Assembly (NCBI RefSeq): GCF_003001675.1 | Contig: NZ_PVYW01000015.1 | Coordinates: 124,001-188,000, forward strand | Direction: 5' to 3' | Length of the DNA stretch: 64,000 nt | Source of the DNA: Cohnella sp. SGD-V74 | Lineage (GTDB): Bacteria > Bacillota > Bacilli > Paenibacillales > Paenibacillaceae | Shown: in pieces, positions 42,446 to 51,477 of the stretch | Position numbering within the stretch: position 1 is the stretch's first letter | Layout of the letters: every line of letters begins with the position of its first letter | Translations under genes and position numbers: made by a program | Notes under the pieces: model-generated | What the model saw: only the letters and a program-made list of their open reading frames with translations | Told to the model about the DNA's origin: nothing | Database searches by the model: none

Positions 42446-43444
42446 CTATATCTTACTTTCAGCAGCTTTCGTAATAGCTAGGACCAATTCAAGAGCGTTC
42501 TTTCCGTCTTCTCCACCGACTAGAGGCTCATTATCCTGGCTGATGCAGTTTATCATGTCCTCGATTATGTATGCATGTCCTGACTTTTGTTGCGTTGTCA
42601 TCGCAGCATTTTTTATTTTACCAATTTGTTCCTCAGACAATCCTTCTACGGATAGATGCTCGAACTCATTTGCATGGACGCCTCTAATTACTGCTGTCCC
42701 CTTTTCGCCAAAAATACTGATTGATTCCTCCAAGTTCTTTGGGTAAATTGTGGTCGCAGCCTCGATAACTCCTAGAGCGCCTGACTTAAATGTTGCTATT
42801 GCAACAGCGACGTCCTCACATTCAATTTCACGGTATCTTGTCGATGTAAATGCTTTGAGCTGCTCTACTGGCCCCATAAGCCACAGAAGAAGGTCAAGGT
42901 TATGAATAGCCTGATTCATAAGTACACCGCCATCCATAGCCCTACTGCCTCTCCAAGGCGCTTGGCTATAATAGGCTTTATCTCTGTTCCAACGAACAGT
43001 TGCATTAATATGACTAATTGTTCCGAAAGCGCCACTTTCAAGTAATTTCTTCAGTTCGATTAAAGCAGGTCTGAATCTATTAGGATGAACAACCGCCAGT
43101 TTAACATTGTTTGCTCTACAAGCCAAAATAATATCATTTGCATCCTTCTCGTTCAACGCCATAGGTTTTTCAAGAATTACATGTTTGCCTGCTTTTGCCG
43201 CCTTTATAGCTAAGGCCGCATGTGTCCCGCTTGGCGTACATATATTTACCACTTGAACATTTGGATCTTGGAGCAGAAGATCATAGTCGTTATATGTTAG
43301 TGCACTATGCTTTTCTTTATACGGTACCATGTTTTGTTCAATTTTGTCGCACACAGCGTAAATGCACGCATCTTCAATTTCCGATATTGCCTCGGAATGC
43401 TTATTGGCAATAAACCCACAACCTACCAGTGCAAAGTTTACCAT
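42446..43444 (-). CDS. Gfo/Idh/MocA family oxidoreductase (WbpB-like)
   Basis: A 332-residue NAD-dependent oxidoreductase. FALVGCGFIANKHSEAI is the nucleotide-binding motif, with NICTPSGTHAALAIKAAKAGKHVILEKPMALN (about 70-101; EKP catalytic lysine) and GGVLMNQAIHNLDLLLWLMG. In the Wbp pathway WbpB oxidises C3 of UDP-GlcNAcA and works with WbpE. It is the first gene of the minus-strand wbp-like operon, with TATAAT elements upstream. Confidence 0.9.
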   Translation of the reverse strand: MVNFALVGCGFIANKHSEAISEIEDACIYAVCDKIEQNMVPYKEKHSALTYNDYDLLLQDPNVQVVNICTPSGTHAALAIKAAKAGKHVILEKPMALNEKDANDIILACRANNVKLAVVHPNRFRPALIELKKLLESGAFGTISHINATVRWNRDKAYYSQAPWRGSRAMDGGVLMNQAIHNLDLLLWLMGPVEQLKAFTSTRYREIECEDVAVAIATFKSGALGVIEAATTIYPKNLEESISIFGEKGTAVIRGVHANEFEHLSVEGLSEEQIGKIKNAAMTTQQKSGHAYIIEDMINCISQDNEPLVGGEDGKNALELVLAITKAAESKI

Positions 43445-43492
43445 TTCTTCCTTCTCTCCGATTGAACATCATCAATCACGTTCTGTAAGACC

Positions 43493-43510
43493 ATTATACT
43501 TAACATTATA
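43493..43510 (-). promoter_or_regulatory. Two -10 elements upstream of the wbp-like operon
   Basis: Two TATAAT sequences on the minus strand (43510-43505 and 43498-43493), 50-65 nt before the start of the WbpB-like gene. Neither has a strong -35. Confidence 0.4.
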
Positions 43511-43568
43511 ACATTAATCGACATTTTCTATTAGTCTTACATGCTTAAATCTATTTTAAAGTATTGAA

Positions 43569-43596
43569 TTGTTTTGCCTAATTTCCCTTCTATGAT
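43569..43596 (+). promoter_or_regulatory. Promoter of the O-antigen ligase-family gene
   Basis: TTGTTT (43569-43574), 16-nt spacer, TATGAT (43591-43596), 41 nt before the ATG. Moderate match only. Confidence 0.4.
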
Positions 43597-43636
43597 AAAC
43601 TTAACGTGACTAAATTTCCAATGGGGGATTACTGTA

Positions 43637-46105
43637 ATGGCAAAAGCAAAAAAGAAGTCTACTGAAGGGAACCACCTGTTAAGTCTACCAACTCCTATTC
43701 ATAAATCAGTGCTTCTCGCCCTTTTTTTTGTTCTTTTGATTTTATCCTTTAAAAAAGGACTATTCAGCGGAGAGCAAGTCTCTTTTGAAGCGCCCATCTA
43801 CATATGGGGAATATGCATCTCCCTGATCTTCCCTATTGTTGTATGGGGGATCTTCCGAAATAAGAGCTTTTATAAAGAACGTCTTTCAGTTATTCATTTA
43901 TTTATCTTTTTAACACCTATTGCATACGCATTTGCGCTGGTCACTGCAGCTTCCTCGCATTACTCGTTTTTTGGGTTATTCATTCAAATCGGGTATGCCT
44001 GTTGTTTTCTTATCTCTATAACGGTTTCTTCTAGCTCACGTGGCGCACGCTCTTTAATTAGCATTATTTTGGGTATCTCTTATCTCGTAATAATTTTCGG
44101 CCTTGCCAATTGGTTTGGAGATGCTTCTTTCGGAGGAATCTTTAACTGGTCGGAGCAGCCTGGTTACATTAGTAACGTTTATAATGATGCTGTATTAAAT
44201 CAAGGCCAAGATGCTCGCCTTAGCTCCGTCTTTCAATACCCTAACACCTATGCGGCGCTGTTATTAGGAGTGTTATTTATTAACTTAATTATAATGACTT
44301 TCAATCGCCATTTCTTAAAACCCGAATTTTTTTCCATCCCCCTAGTTCCTATCATGATTTCATTTATCCTTACCGGTTCTAGAGGCGCATTTGTCATGCT
44401 CCCGATTCTATTCATTATCGTTCTAATTCTTATCAAACCGTTGTATCAAATACTACTTATATTATATTTTGCTATTGCTTTTGTAATCTCAGTTCTAATA
44501 TCAAGTTTTATTTTTAATAAAGGAATTGCGTTACAAGTAGACTTCAATGGAGCACAAGCCTTCTTGGGCTGGACTGTGCTAATTGCTTCTAGCATTGTCT
44601 GTGCAGGGCTCTGTATCCTGGTTCGCAAGTATGTACAAGGACATATTCAAAAAAAGTTCCTGAAGTGGGGAGACGGAAAATATTCCTTCTTGTACATTCC
44701 AATTGTTGTTCTTTCACTTGGATTAGTCCTTGTTTGTTTGTTGTTTAGCAATGTGGGTTTGCGTCAACTTCTCCCGGATAATATCGAAGCAAAGATTGCC
44801 CAAATTAATTTCAATCAGAATAGTGTACTAACTAGAGGTACCTTTTTTGAAGATGCCCTTAGCTTATGGAAAGACTATCCTATAACCGGTGCAGGCGGAG
44901 GCGCATGGAAAGCATTGTATGAGGTTTATCAATCTACTCCATATACCAGCCGAGAAGCACATAGTTTTTACCTACAGGTGCTTGTTGAATCGGGTTTGAT
45001 TGGAATTATATCATTATTCGTAGTTATAGCGTGCGCTTTCTATCATTTCATTCGTTCTTATCGTCGTAAAGCTGAGGAAGACCAAGTTCCTTATTTGGGA
45101 TTTTTCATTTTAGTTACCGCCCTTTTGCTACACAGTGCTATCGACTTTAACATGAGCTTTATCATTATTGGAACAATTCTTTACCTTGGTCTTGGCGGAC
45201 TGTTTGCTGGCAACGAACTTCCTCCTTTTAAATTTCAAGAGAATTTAAAGATGAAGAATTATATTTATCCCTTAACTTTACTAGTCGGATCGATCGGTTT
45301 TTTCATACTTTCTGTTTTGTACTATACGGGATCGCAACAGTACGCCACTGCCAAAGAAAACGCACTTTCAGGAAAACCATTAAACGAAATTGTATCTCCA
45401 CTTGATCAAGCGATCTCAAAACAAAAGCATCCTGAATATCTGGACCTTAAATTGCAAGTATACTTGCAACTCTACTCACAAACAGGGAATACTCAATACA
45501 AAAGCGATTTTTCTGAAATGCTTGAGAATGGACAAAACCTCGAACCCACGTATAAGCTCTTTACAACTCGTAAGTTTCAACTGCTTATGCTTGACAAGAA
45601 TTATGATGAAGCAATTAGTTTAATGGAGAATTCATTATTATTAAGACCATGGGATATAACTGCATTTGAGGCATTAGCTAGTGCATACTATCAGTCAGGC
45701 CTTGCAAATCTGAACACACCTGAAGATGCCCTGATCAATTGGAACGAAGGATTAAACATTGAAAGTCGGATCCAATCACAGGCTAAAGAATTAGAGAATC
45801 TGCCCGATGCTCAAGTTCAGGGAAGAACATTTGGCATTACTCCTGATTTAGCTTTAACGATCGGCCAAATCCATTTTTATCTGGGACACTACGCTCAAGC
45901 AGAGGAATACTTAAAAATAAGAATTGATACAAAATTCGACGATAACAATGACTATGAAGCTGCCTTATTTTACTTGGCTACTCTTGCAAAACAATCAAAA
46001 GCCGATTCGGATTTATACGACTCCCTATTAAACGCCCAAACAGTCGAGCAATCATTAATCACTAGCAGGCTAGACGATCTAACAGCTCAGAAGGCTATCG
46101 AGTAG
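43637..46105 (+). CDS. O-antigen ligase/polymerase family membrane protein with C-terminal TPR region
   Basis: An 822-residue protein. About 12 membrane segments span roughly residues 25-570; the Wzy_C-type periplasmic loop includes NSVLTRGTFFEDALSLWKDYPITGAGGGAWKALYEVYQ and REAHSFYLQVLVESGLIGI. The remaining 240 residues are TPR-like helical repeats (e.g. YDEAISLMENSLLLRPWDITAFEALASAYYQSG). Family members either polymerise O-units, ligate them to lipid, or transfer glycans to protein (WsaB/WsfB in S-layer glycosylation). Monocistronic with a bidirectional terminator; 2.3 kb from the S-layer gene. Confidence 0.9.
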   Translation: MAKAKKKSTEGNHLLSLPTPIHKSVLLALFFVLLILSFKKGLFSGEQVSFEAPIYIWGICISLIFPIVVWGIFRNKSFYKERLSVIHLFIFLTPIAYAFALVTAASSHYSFFGLFIQIGYACCFLISITVSSSSRGARSLISIILGISYLVIIFGLANWFGDASFGGIFNWSEQPGYISNVYNDAVLNQGQDARLSSVFQYPNTYAALLLGVLFINLIIMTFNRHFLKPEFFSIPLVPIMISFILTGSRGAFVMLPILFIIVLILIKPLYQILLILYFAIAFVISVLISSFIFNKGIALQVDFNGAQAFLGWTVLIASSIVCAGLCILVRKYVQGHIQKKFLKWGDGKYSFLYIPIVVLSLGLVLVCLLFSNVGLRQLLPDNIEAKIAQINFNQNSVLTRGTFFEDALSLWKDYPITGAGGGAWKALYEVYQSTPYTSREAHSFYLQVLVESGLIGIISLFVVIACAFYHFIRSYRRKAEEDQVPYLGFFILVTALLLHSAIDFNMSFIIIGTILYLGLGGLFAGNELPPFKFQENLKMKNYIYPLTLLVGSIGFFILSVLYYTGSQQYATAKENALSGKPLNEIVSPLDQAISKQKHPEYLDLKLQVYLQLYSQTGNTQYKSDFSEMLENGQNLEPTYKLFTTRKFQLLMLDKNYDEAISLMENSLLLRPWDITAFEALASAYYQSGLANLNTPEDALINWNEGLNIESRIQSQAKELENLPDAQVQGRTFGITPDLALTIGQIHFYLGHYAQAEEYLKIRIDTKFDDNNDYEAALFYLATLAKQSKADSDLYDSLLNAQTVEQSLITSRLDDLTAQKAIE

Positions 46106-46144
46106 AATAAGAGCGAGCAGGTTTTAAGCCTGCTCGCTCTTATT
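46106..46144. terminator. Bidirectional intrinsic terminator
   Basis: Perfect 16-bp arms (46106-46121 and 46129-46144) with a 7-nt loop and T-rich flanks on both sides. It serves both the ligase-family gene and the convergent secreted-protein gene. Confidence 0.9.
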
Positions 46145-46145
46145 C

Positions 46146-48287
46146 TTATAGGGATCTATTTACTAACCACGGAATCTTTTGAGACGCGATTAGAGTCTTA
46201 TACCCAGGAGTAATCTGATAGTATACGTTTAACTGATAGTCCTTAAGTGCGGTGATCAACTGTGTAAGTTCGACATTGTTCCAAGTGACTTCTGCATGAT
46301 TTTCTCCAAGCTGCAGTTGTGCACTTTGATTATCAGAGCCAGTCTCACCTACAGGCAAGGAGAACTCTTTTTTGAACACAGACTTTGGATTAGCATCCTG
46401 AATTTCAATAATAATCTTGTGGTCCTTCATATTGGATTTTTTGATTAAGTCCTGCGTCAATACATAATCAAATAAAAAGGTTACTTGTGATTCCTGGAAT
46501 GCAATTTGAGTCGACACATTCGTAAAGGATAATTCATAAGATTGGAGGTCTATATTCTTAAGGTTGTCCTGTGCCTTAAAAAGCTGTGGCAAAATCAGTG
46601 AACTAGGTTGAGCGTAACCAACAAGCTTTTCTTTGTTCGTTGTCTCATTATTAGCTGAACCTGCAGATGTCTCTAGTAACGCTTTACCAATTACTAATCG
46701 AACATCCCCAGTCTCAATCTCCTTCGGTACAATCGCCCATGCATTTACAATTGCCTTGCCACCCGGAGATAACTTATCCTGTACACTCTCAATGTTTGCT
46801 GGGTATACTGTTCCATCTTCTTTTTCAAAATATCCAGCTAGTTGTTGGATTAGCGACTGACGTTTTTCCTGGTTTGTCACTTCAAGTCGTGCAGATATTA
46901 AATTTGCTGAAGTACCTTCAAACTGATTAAATCGAGTGACTTTTACCGTTGATCTCGACCCAATATCATTAATCTTGTAGCCATCGTCTGGTCTTACAGA
47001 TGGAATTCGAGTAAATGCACCCTTGTGGTTAAATGCAACCAATTCGATGAGCTCTTCAGTTTTATTTTCACCCGTTTCCTTTTGTTGAATAGTTATTTTT
47101 AATTTCTCAATATCAAATGTATAGGGAACGCGACTCACGAGTTGAATGCTTTCAGTCGCTCCCGGCTTAATTGCAATCACCTTATTATTTTGGTTTATCG
47201 TCGCTAACTTTTCAATAGATTCATTTAACAAATAGGTTCCAGCGAGAGAAGGAATAGGAAGAGTTTGTTTCCCTCTGTTTGCTATTGTTAGATTTGCGAT
47301 GATTAAATCATCTTCATCGATTGGTAGGCGATTTATTGAATCAAGTTTAATCGAATACTCACCTTTTGCATTAATGAATGTGTAATATTTCCCAATTTCC
47401 TCTCCCTCAGTTACATTGGATTGAGGAAGCTCAAACTGTGCTAATGGGAATAGTCCCTTACCTTCATTGATTGGATACATAATCACAAGTTTCCATCCAT
47501 CGGTTTTTACTCCAAGTGGAATATTTACTGTCATTGGAAACTCTTGTTCAGCTAAAGGATTTAGAACAGTACCTTTAAGATTGGATACGCTCAGTGGATA
47601 CATGAGTTTGTCCTTGGTCATTATGTAGAGCTGATAGTCTGGAAGAACAATGGTTCTTTTACCGTCATTTTTAATTGTAACCTTCAGATCTGGTCGATAA
47701 TAGCTTTCACTTTTGCCAATCGTAGCACTCTTTATTCTGACAGTAGCACTAACATCATCTGCTGTAACAACTCTTGCCTCTCCTGATGGGGTTACAGGAT
47801 TATATCTCGCTGGAACTGCAATCTCACCCAGCACTCGCGTATATGAAGATGACGAGAAATCCCATTGTATTACTTTAACTATTAAGTCAGCAGCATTTAG
47901 GTCCTTACCCACAGTGGCATAGTAACTTAGATCTTCACTTGTTTTTGCTGCAACTTTAAGAGTTTTAGTATTAGTATTTTGCACGTTTAATTTTGTGCCT
48001 GATTTTGTATAAATATGAATCCAATAATCAATTAAATTTATATCCGAATTGCTTTGATTATTAATTGTTACCGTTAAGCCAACTGTTTGATGATTATCCG
48101 AGGGCATAATTTGTACATTCTTCACAATAGCCGTGACATTCTCTTTAAGCTTAACTGTCCCGAGTGAGGTCGGTTGTAAAACCTTATAATCGTCTTTCGG
48201 CGACTCCGCATAAATCGTGTTTTGAAATATTCCTAGTAGTAAACAAAGCGTAGCAATCAATGATACTATCTTATACTTCGGCCTCAT
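46146..48287 (-). CDS. Large secreted protein of unknown function
   Basis: A 713-residue exported protein with a signal peptide (MRPKYKIVSLIATLCLLLGIFQNTIYAES). The rest is beta-rich and consists of successive Ig-like/FxLYD-like modules about 120-140 residues long, each with a pattern like LTVTINNQSNSDINLIDYWIHIYTKSG, VTIKNDGKRTIVLPDYQLYIM or LTIANRGKQTLPIPSLAGTYLL. No SLH domain or LPXTG anchor is seen, so its surface attachment is unclear. The ATG at 48287 is 8 nt from GAGGAG. It lies between the ligase-family gene and the S-layer gene. Confidence 0.75.
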   Translation of the reverse strand: MRPKYKIVSLIATLCLLLGIFQNTIYAESPKDDYKVLQPTSLGTVKLKENVTAIVKNVQIMPSDNHQTVGLTVTINNQSNSDINLIDYWIHIYTKSGTKLNVQNTNTKTLKVAAKTSEDLSYYATVGKDLNAADLIVKVIQWDFSSSSYTRVLGEIAVPARYNPVTPSGEARVVTADDVSATVRIKSATIGKSESYYRPDLKVTIKNDGKRTIVLPDYQLYIMTKDKLMYPLSVSNLKGTVLNPLAEQEFPMTVNIPLGVKTDGWKLVIMYPINEGKGLFPLAQFELPQSNVTEGEEIGKYYTFINAKGEYSIKLDSINRLPIDEDDLIIANLTIANRGKQTLPIPSLAGTYLLNESIEKLATINQNNKVIAIKPGATESIQLVSRVPYTFDIEKLKITIQQKETGENKTEELIELVAFNHKGAFTRIPSVRPDDGYKINDIGSRSTVKVTRFNQFEGTSANLISARLEVTNQEKRQSLIQQLAGYFEKEDGTVYPANIESVQDKLSPGGKAIVNAWAIVPKEIETGDVRLVIGKALLETSAGSANNETTNKEKLVGYAQPSSLILPQLFKAQDNLKNIDLQSYELSFTNVSTQIAFQESQVTFLFDYVLTQDLIKKSNMKDHKIIIEIQDANPKSVFKKEFSLPVGETGSDNQSAQLQLGENHAEVTWNNVELTQLITALKDYQLNVYYQITPGYKTLIASQKIPWLVNRSL

Positions 48288-48334
48288 ACCCACATCTCCT
48301 CGAATTATTTTCCTCTATTTATTAAACGACTGAA

Positions 48335-48353
48335 AGCGCAACTAAGTTGCGCT
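48335..48353. repeat. 19-bp perfect palindrome
   Basis: AGCGCAACTAAGTTGCGCT: 9-bp arms around one base, 48 nt upstream of the secreted-protein start and 20 nt beyond the S-layer gene terminator. No run of T follows, so an operator or mRNA 5' hairpin is more likely than a terminator. Confidence 0.6.
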
Positions 48354-48372
48354 AATTACAAATATGTATAAG

Positions 48373-48402
48373 AAAAAGGATGAGGCTTAGCCTCATCCTT
48401 TT
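48373..48402 (-). terminator. Intrinsic terminator of the S-layer gene
   Basis: Perfect 12-bp arms (48374-48385 and 48391-48402) with a 5-nt loop, U-rich on the minus-strand 3' side (TTTTTCTTAT). Located 14 nt after the S-layer stop codon. Confidence 0.9.
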
Positions 48403-48415
48403 CAATGCAATAAGA

Positions 48416-51370
48416 TTAGTTGTGGATCAACGTGCTAGCGGATTTACCGTTAGGAGCAGTTGCAGTAACGATAAACTCATACTTGCCGTCGCCAGATGTA
48501 ACAGTAAAGGTATTGACTTGACCTGTCAATGCATTGATCGAAACGTTAGCACCCGTAACTTCGGATACAGAGTAACGAATACCCGTAAGAGCATCGTATG
48601 CATTGATGTTAACGCCAGCGTACTCAACACCATATTGGTCTTTAACTTTCAGATCCATGTTAGTGTAGATGTACGATCCAGCAGTTACAGCAGCATCATT
48701 GCTACCTTTAGCCGATACGCTATCGATTACAACCAGATCATTCTTAACCGTCACTTTAGCAGTCAGAACTGCTTGTTCATTGTTAACCGCTTTGTAAACA
48801 ACTGCCGTTACAGTCGTTTCACCAGCTTTGTTACCAATTACATAGCCTTTGCTGCCAGCTGTACCAACATTAGCAACGTTCGGGTTTTCAACCGTTACAG
48901 ATGCGATGGAGTCAGGGTAAGCAACGGAGTTACCTGCGTTGTCTTTAACTACGAGAGACAGGGTTTTTGCAACAACACCAGCAGTCGCAACTTTTTGAGG
49001 AGTTGTCAACAAGCCGCTGTCAATAGCTGCATACAACGAGGAGATGTTTTCCAGGCTATAGTTCAACGGAACTTTAGTCGGATCAATCGACTCGATCGAT
49101 ACAGCTACTGTTGGAGCAATCGCTCTATACGTCACTGGAGAAGAACCAGCAACTTCCTGTTCAAGTGTAGCTTTAAGAGTACCTTCACCGAACACAGAGT
49201 TGGTAGCTGTGAATGTTGCGCCGTCATTCAACGTTCCGAAAGCAGTAGATGGAACGATTACTTCTTGAGCATTGCCTGGCTTAGCCTCATTAGTACCATC
49301 TTTACCAACAGCACCAGTGATCGCAGCGCCAATGCCTGTTACCTGAATACCAGAGTCATAAACAACGGAGTTTACAACATAGTGGTTTACAAACTCCAAT
49401 TTCACTTGATATGGCGTTGCAGCTGCAGTGCTGCCGAAATCATCACCATATTGGTCTTTAACTTTGATCGTGAAGTCCGAGCTAGTACCCAGTACTGTTT
49501 TAGCATGTGGCCGCTTAGTAACATCAACTCTTGCAGGAATACGAGCATCTGCTACAGGAATTTGCAGCGTTTTGAAATCGTTAGCGTTTGGCGACAGAAT
49601 GCTCGCCGTTACGAATACTACGGACTTAGCAGGTGCATTAATCGTCGGAAGAGCAATCTTACCTTTGTTAGGTCCGATTTTAACGATAGAAGCTGTGCCT
49701 GTAACGCCGGATACAGTTACTTTAATGCGATCATTCTTAGTGTTGTCGACAATCTCTTGAGCTGTCAGCTTATCGCCGTTAGCATCATATGCATTCAGCG
49801 TAACGAACTTGCCGCTGTCACCACTTGCAAGCGTGCCGTCATACGGTTCAAGTTCAAGCTTCGTAGCAACTTTGGATGTGCCGATATCGAAGTTCAGTTT
49901 CGCGTTAGCGGAACCGGAGTACAGAGTCAACGTATGAGTCGATGCTTTGTCTTCTTTGTCAGTCAGAGACAGACGAACATCGTATTCATTATCGTTGTTG
50001 AAATCGCCAGTTTCAACTTTAGCATATTGTGCATAAGGCACGATGTTATTGTTGAAAGTCACTGGTGTTGCCAAAGTTTGATCATTGGAAATTGGGTTTC
50101 CGTATTGGTCGAACAGTTTAACCGTTGCAACCGCAGCGTCACCCGTGTTAACCAGTGCAGTTTTGCCGTTTTGGTACTTCAGCTCACCCAGTTCCATTTT
50201 CGTTACAAAAGGAGCGAAACCGAGTTTGAACGTTTTGCTAGCCGTCAGATGAGTGTCGTTGAAGTAAACATAGATCGGAATCATCGTCAAACCAGGTGTT
50301 GGAGCAGGAGTTGCTGTAGTCGTGTTCAGCTTAACTACCAGATAGCCATCGCTGTCTTTCGTCAGTTGTTCAGCGTAGTTCGTAACGTTTACCGTGTAAG
50401 AAGCAGCGTTGAACGACGCCAATTCACCGTATTGGTTTTCAGCTCTCAAACGAATGCGAGTCGCATTGGAGTGCGCGATTTCATCGCTAGTCGTAGCAAA
50501 TTCGAGCTTAGTTACCGTTTCTTTTTCACCTTTGAAAGATGCCGTAGCATTTTCAACTTGGTCAGCTTCTAATCCACTCAACGTTACGGAATAGTCCGCC
50601 TCAGTAATCTTAGTGCTGGAAAGAGTCAGAGTAGCAGACTTCTTGTCATCAGCCCATTTCGTTTCGGTAGCAACAGTAGCAGTACCACGCTTCAGCGTCA
50701 GCTTAGCTTTCTCGGCGTCAACAGCTTTGTCCAGAACAACTTCTACTTTTGCAACGCCAGTTGCTTTAGCGGAAGTAACAGAAACCTTAGCCGGTTCAAC
50801 CGGGTTCAGCTTCTCGTATACTGCATAGCCAACGTCGATCGTTTGACCGCGGGTAGCAGATGCTTTGTAGTCCAGACCAGCAGCGATCAGACCAGCGTCC
50901 AGAGCAGCTTGGATGTAAGGACCAGCCCAAGCAGATGCGCCTTCAACTTCAGCGCCTTCTACTGGAGTAGCGCCAGCAGCTTGAACAGCAACTTTGATCA
51001 CTTGCTCGATTGTTACGTCGGAGCGAGGATCGAATTTGCCGCCGCCTACGCCGTCAACCAAACCTGCTTTAGCAGCAGCTTCGATTGCGCCGTACCACCA
51101 TTGCTTGGAGTTAACGTCGGAGAAAGTTGCCGTAGCAGGCTTCTCTTCAGCCAGACCAGCGATAGCGATAGCGATCGTAGCGTATTCAGCGCGGTTCAGC
51201 GTGTTGCCCAGACGAGCATCGCCGTCAGGGTTGCCTTTCAGAACGCCTTTATCAACAAGTGCTTGGTATTTCTGTGCAGTCGTCAACTCAGTGTCGGCTG
51301 CAGATGCCATGGATGCGAACAAGCCGAATACCAGGGCGAAGGAAAGCAGAATAGATAAACTTTTCTTCAT
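48416..51370 (-). CDS. Putative major S-layer protein with N-terminal SLH domains
   Basis: A 984-residue precursor with a classic signal peptide (MKKSLSILLSFALVFGLFASMASA). Three SLH domains follow (about 30-205: YQALVDKGVLKGNPDGDARLGNTLNRAEYATI; FSDVNSKQWWYGAIEAAAKAGLVDGVGGG; AWAGPYIQAALDAGLIAAG). The long C-terminal part has many beta-sandwich repeats marked by KDQYGDDF/VKDQYGVEY/FDQYGNPI and AENQYGEL motifs. The strong ribosome-binding site, strong terminator, even codon use and near absence of Cys suggest an abundant secreted array protein. A second in-frame ATG at 51442 with an excellent Shine-Dalgarno would give a 24-residue longer precursor. Confidence 0.92.
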   Translation of the reverse strand: MKKSLSILLSFALVFGLFASMASAADTELTTAQKYQALVDKGVLKGNPDGDARLGNTLNRAEYATIAIAIAGLAEEKPATATFSDVNSKQWWYGAIEAAAKAGLVDGVGGGKFDPRSDVTIEQVIKVAVQAAGATPVEGAEVEGASAWAGPYIQAALDAGLIAAGLDYKASATRGQTIDVGYAVYEKLNPVEPAKVSVTSAKATGVAKVEVVLDKAVDAEKAKLTLKRGTATVATETKWADDKKSATLTLSSTKITEADYSVTLSGLEADQVENATASFKGEKETVTKLEFATTSDEIAHSNATRIRLRAENQYGELASFNAASYTVNVTNYAEQLTKDSDGYLVVKLNTTTATPAPTPGLTMIPIYVYFNDTHLTASKTFKLGFAPFVTKMELGELKYQNGKTALVNTGDAAVATVKLFDQYGNPISNDQTLATPVTFNNNIVPYAQYAKVETGDFNNDNEYDVRLSLTDKEDKASTHTLTLYSGSANAKLNFDIGTSKVATKLELEPYDGTLASGDSGKFVTLNAYDANGDKLTAQEIVDNTKNDRIKVTVSGVTGTASIVKIGPNKGKIALPTINAPAKSVVFVTASILSPNANDFKTLQIPVADARIPARVDVTKRPHAKTVLGTSSDFTIKVKDQYGDDFGSTAAATPYQVKLEFVNHYVVNSVVYDSGIQVTGIGAAITGAVGKDGTNEAKPGNAQEVIVPSTAFGTLNDGATFTATNSVFGEGTLKATLEQEVAGSSPVTYRAIAPTVAVSIESIDPTKVPLNYSLENISSLYAAIDSGLLTTPQKVATAGVVAKTLSLVVKDNAGNSVAYPDSIASVTVENPNVANVGTAGSKGYVIGNKAGETTVTAVVYKAVNNEQAVLTAKVTVKNDLVVIDSVSAKGSNDAAVTAGSYIYTNMDLKVKDQYGVEYAGVNINAYDALTGIRYSVSEVTGANVSINALTGQVNTFTVTSGDGKYEFIVTATAPNGKSASTLIHN

Positions 51371-51439
51371 AACCTTTTTTTCTCCTCCTCGAGAAAATAT
51401 CTGTTGTGTTTGTGTGTGAAAATTATAGCTCGAATCTCT

Positions 51440-51462
51440 CATCGGCGTTTTCACCCCCTTCC
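51440..51462 (-). promoter_or_regulatory. Upstream tandem translation start of the S-layer gene
   Basis: Minus strand GGAAGGGGGTGA (51462-51451), 8-nt spacer, ATG (51442-51440), in frame with the signal-peptide ATG 24 codons downstream and no stop between. The inner start has its own GAGGAGGAG. Tandem in-frame starts are known on the Brevibacillus cell-wall protein operon. Confidence 0.6.
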
Positions 51463-51477
51463 TTGAGAAGAGCATTG

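Noticed and set aside
48380..50572. 730-codon plus-strand open frame opposite the S-layer gene
   Set aside because: It is antisense to a well supported gene with strongly biased codons, which creates long shadow frames. The translation has no domains and is rich in Cys, Arg and Ser; no ribosome-binding site or promoter is seen.
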